Shown here in pieces: positions 35,634 through 37,744 of a DNA stretch of 37,744 nucleotides; position 1 is the first letter of the stretch; the number at the start of each line of letters is the position of its first letter. The position numbers were made by a program, and so were the translations under genes. The DNA comes from an uncultured Eubacteriales bacterium (lineage in GTDB: Bacteria > Bacillota > Clostridia > Christensenellales > CAG-1252). The stretch covers positions 71,290 to 109,033 of the forward strand of contig CADBTQ010000007.1 of NCBI GenBank assembly GCA_902797685.1, in the 5' to 3' direction. Under the pieces are notes generated by a model. That model saw nothing but the letters and a program-made list of their open reading frames with translations, made no database searches and had not been told where the DNA came from.

Positions 35634-37220
35634 TCAGCCCATATCGAAGGCGTTTTCCCACACTTTTCCCTTCTTGGTGTTGTAGCCCGTCATCTCGACG
35701 TGTCCGCCCGCTAAGCGCAAGGTGGTGTAGGTGAGATCGTGATTGACGAGCCCTGCCGAAATGCCCCCGCACCGAAGGATGGGCACGTCCACGCCGTCCA
35801 CGCCCGTGGGGAAGAACTTGAGGTCGTGTTGGTGCCCCGACAGTTGCAAGTCCACTCCCATAGTATGCAAAGCCGCCACGTAGCGCGCAAGGTCGGGCAA
35901 AGTCGCGTCGTCCAAGGGGCTTTCCTTAAACGTCGCCGATACGAAGTCCCACACGTGGGTCACCACGATATCGTAGCCCGCCGAGGGGGTCATGGTCTCC
36001 AACCAATCCAACTGTTTTTCGCGGTATTTGACGTAGCGCGCAAGCCCGCCGTACTTGACTTGGTCGCGGTCGGGATTGCACCCGCCCGAGTCGAGCACCG
36101 TAAAGGTGTACTGCCCGTATTGCACGCGGTAATACAGGTCGTCAAAGCCTAACAGATACGCCAATTCCGATCCCATTTCGCAATGGGATTCGTGATTTCC
36201 CTTGGCGTAAAGTACGGGAACTTCGCCCCCCGAGAGATAGTAGGCGGGGTAGAGCAAAAAGTCGGAGATGTCCAACTCTTGGTGTACGAAGTCGGCAAAG
36301 TCGCCCAACATCAGCACGCAGTTGTAATCGTCCTGTTTGACCGCCCCGAACTTGGATTTGGATAGGCAGTGATTGTCGGTGACGGCGACCATATAGATAT
36401 CGCCCGTGGGCGCGCCTTTGAAGGTGCGGCTGGTCGTGACCGTCCTGCCCGTTTTGGCGAGGTAGGGGGCTTGATCGAGCATACGGGTGGCGTGCACGGT
36501 GTAGGTGTTGCCGTTGAGGTGTTCGTAGGGCACGTTGGCGTGGTGGATGGTGCGATTGCCGTACAGCCTGCCGTAGACGGAATCGGTCACTTCGTAGTCT
36601 TGCCCCGCATAGGTATAAGTGACGTAGCCCGAGGACACGTCGGTGGTGCTCCATACGATACTGTAATCTTTGCCCGTATCGAATACCACGGGTTGAGTGT
36701 AAAAGTCAAAGCGGTCGATATGCCATAGATCCACCGCCACCAAGCCCAATCCGCACAGCAAGTACACGCTCGCCACGATGGCGACCATGGTTTTGGAGCG
36801 CAGGCGGGGAATGACGAAGACCAAACTCAGCGCCGCGCCGAATCCCAACAGGTAGGGTGCTTCTTTCTCGAAATAGAAACGCGCCATGGGAATGGACGAG
36901 GATAGGACGATCAGGATGACGATATTGGCAATAGTCAGCAAGCAGGATACGATCGCCGCCGCCAAATAGCCGATCACCACAGGAGTACAATTCTCCAATT
37001 TGTCGCTCTTTTTGTAATTGACCGCCACCAGCATAGGCAGTACGATCGCGGCGGCAAGCGCGTGCAGCACGCGGATCGCTATATCGATCCCGGGGACGGC
37101 GGTGGCAAAGCTTGCGTGGAAGTCGGTGGAGAGGTAGAACAAAAAAGGATTGAAAAAGGCAAATAGTCCCACGAAATAGGCAAGCGGGGAATGAAACAGT
37201 ATTTTGCGCAGTTTGTCCAT
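35634..37220 (-). CDS. Membrane-anchored calcineurin-like metallophosphoesterase
   Basis: A 528-aa protein. About five hydrophobic segments occupy residues 11-164. They are followed by a beta-sandwich-like region (about 175-265; DYSIVWSTTDVSSGYVTYTY) resembling the N-terminal domain of purple acid phosphatases, and then the metallophosphoesterase domain. Metal motifs: D282-N-H284, GDFAD (306-310), GNHES (341-345), VTHVWD and SGHQHD. The substrate is unknown; the order suggests an extracytoplasmic phosphatase tethered by an N-terminal membrane bundle. The ATG at 37220 follows AAAGGAG; the frame to 37265 overlaps the -10 box. Monocistronic with a strong promoter. Confidence 0.87.
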   Translation of the reverse strand: MDKLRKILFHSPLAYFVGLFAFFNPFLFYLSTDFHASFATAVPGIDIAIRVLHALAAAIVLPMLVAVNYKKSDKLENCTPVVIGYLAAAIVSCLLTIANIVILIVLSSSIPMARFYFEKEAPYLLGFGAALSLVFVIPRLRSKTMVAIVASVYLLCGLGLVAVDLWHIDRFDFYTQPVVFDTGKDYSIVWSTTDVSSGYVTYTYAGQDYEVTDSVYGRLYGNRTIHHANVPYEHLNGNTYTVHATRMLDQAPYLAKTGRTVTTSRTFKGAPTGDIYMVAVTDNHCLSKSKFGAVKQDDYNCVLMLGDFADFVHQELDISDFLLYPAYYLSGGEVPVLYAKGNHESHCEMGSELAYLLGFDDLYYRVQYGQYTFTVLDSGGCNPDRDQVKYGGLARYVKYREKQLDWLETMTPSAGYDIVVTHVWDFVSATFKESPLDDATLPDLARYVAALHTMGVDLQLSGHQHDLKFFPTGVDGVDVPILRCGGISAGLVNHDLTYTTLRLAGGHVEMTGYNTKKGKVWENAFDMG

Positions 37221-37241
37221 AGTGCGTACTCCTTTGTTTTC

Positions 37242-37270
37242 ATTATATCCAACGAGAGCGGGCAAGTCAA
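37242..37270 (-). promoter_or_regulatory. Promoter of the metallophosphoesterase gene
   Basis: Minus strand: TTGACT (37265-37270), 17-nt spacer, TATAAT (37242-37247), 21 nt before the ATG. Confidence 0.75.
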
Positions 37271-37346
37271 TACGCCTTTTGGGGAAGATCGGGGCGGACG
37301 AAACGTCATTCGTGCGCCAATCCTATATAAAACGCGCCCGCACGTC

Positions 37347-37358
37347 GCGCACGTGCGC
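37347..37358. other. GCGCACGTGCGC palindrome in a CpG-rich alternating tract
   Basis: A 12-bp perfect palindrome within about 37332-37376, a stretch dominated by alternating purine-pyrimidine GC/AC steps. It lies 57 nt upstream of the -35 box of the consensus promoter P1. It could be an operator or a DNA-structural element. Confidence 0.45.
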
Positions 37359-37414
37359 TCGCACGCGCATACGCGCTCTACTGTATATTTGTCGAAAAAA
37401 GTGGCAAAAAACAA

Positions 37415-37443
37415 TTGACAATACCGAGTTAGGGTCATATAAT
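37415..37443 (+). promoter_or_regulatory. Strong consensus promoter P1
   Basis: TTGACA (37415-37420), 17-nt spacer, TATAAT (37438-37443), both boxes perfect, with an A-rich stretch (CAAAAAACAA) directly upstream like an UP element. Confidence 0.82.
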
Positions 37444-37528
37444 GGCAAAGGCTATCAGGGAAGAGCCCCTGCCGATAGGCGATTTGAAAAATATTTACAA
37501 AATTGTGTAAGTTTTTTCAAAAAACCTA

Positions 37529-37557
37529 TTGACAAAAGGGTTTGGAAGTGATAGTAT
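37529..37557 (+). promoter_or_regulatory. Second tandem promoter P2
   Basis: TTGACA (37529-37534), 17-nt spacer, TAGTAT (37552-37557). It lies 114 nt downstream of P1 in the same orientation and is preceded by GTTTTTT-c-AAAAAAC. Between P1 and P2, CTATC (37452-37456) and GATAG (37474-37478) close a hairpin. Confidence 0.75.
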
Positions 37558-37744
37558 GATAAAGCACGTTAGGAAACTAGCGCGCAATCGTAACTTGAAA
37601 AGTGAATAGATAGGTAAAGAAGCGAGTGTGTCCTTGTTAATTCGCCTCGAGAGGGGCAAACAAGAATATATGAGTTTTAATTTCTTTGAACCAGAAAACA
37701 AACAGTCTTTCTAGAAATAAGAGAATGAAACTAGTCAAGATTAA
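37558..37744 (+). other. Probable leader of an rRNA operon (continues beyond the window)
   Basis: About 190 nt of AT-rich, non-coding sequence after two tandem strong promoters, with a boxA-like TTTCTTTGAACC (37681-37692) and the sequence style of Clostridia pre-16S leaders (GAAACTAGTCAAGATTAA at the end). No ribosomal RNA is inside the window, so the assignment is inference. Confidence 0.5.

Noticed and set aside
37558..37744. 16S rRNA gene start
   Set aside because: The conserved 16S 5' sequence (AGAGTTTGATC) is not reached before the window ends; only the probable leader is present.
1..37744. tRNA genes or insertion-sequence transposases
   Set aside because: No cloverleaf with a T-loop GTTCRANNC and no transposase or integrase motif was found by reading both strands.

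Overview
The window reads as a chromosomal segment of an uncultured, low-to-mid G+C Gram-positive bacterium, most likely a gut-type member of the Clostridia. The evidence is the gene order secY-adk-map-KOW protein-infA-rpmJ-rpsM-rpsK-rpsD-rpoA-rplQ, two classical lipoprotein signal peptides, the walJ..rlmH and metG-tatD..rsmA clusters, and purine-rich Shine-Dalgarno sites with sigma-A-type promoters. The enlarged L17 also points to a restricted Clostridia lineage. A genus cannot be named from the sequence alone.

Layout. 1-5620: distal half of the spc/alpha ribosomal operon with an internal promoter and a hairpin leader before rpsM, closed by a strong terminator. 5616-6040: three head-to-tail palindromic intergenic elements. 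6207-9464: a 997-aa lipoprotein and, on the other strand, a 53-aa Cys/Gly-rich membrane peptide. 9568-14356: glyS, then a translationally coupled walJ-like / CPBP / CPBP / rlmH operon. 14357-15945: a degenerate ROK-like regulator embedded in a dense field of hairpin arrays. 15946-19290 (minus): response regulator, histidine kinase, VTC-type polymerase and DUF4956 membrane protein. 19419-21417: an FAD-dependent oxidoreductase on an apparently leaderless transcript, then two more hairpin arrays. 21418-23358: a second lipoprotein with two InlB-type B repeats. 23422-24252: duplicated non-coding repeats and a small hypothetical gene. 24385-33933: tmk, pepT, the rsmA-rSAM-tatD-metG operon (minus), then a SIS-domain protein, greA and lysS. 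33932-34423: another palindromic element and stacked terminators. 34424-37220 (minus): gapA and a membrane-anchored metallophosphoesterase. 37415-37744: two tandem consensus promoters and a leader that probably begins an rRNA operon just outside the window.

The protein-coding content is mostly housekeeping: protein synthesis, rRNA modification and quality control, nucleotide synthesis, glycolysis. The unusual biology lies between the genes. At least seven arrays consist of short, mutually unrelated perfect palindromes (11-37 nt) separated by a constant linker of 6-7 nt, usually containing TGA. Each array has its own linker spelling, and all are variants of one consensus. A second family consists of 110-180-bp imperfect palindromes centred on a GTAC-loop-GTAC hairpin whose flanking base pairs covary between copies. 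Members of both families begin exactly at, or overlap, the stop codons of neighbouring genes. A third, CATTCCGAGC-type repeat has inserted in frame into metG.
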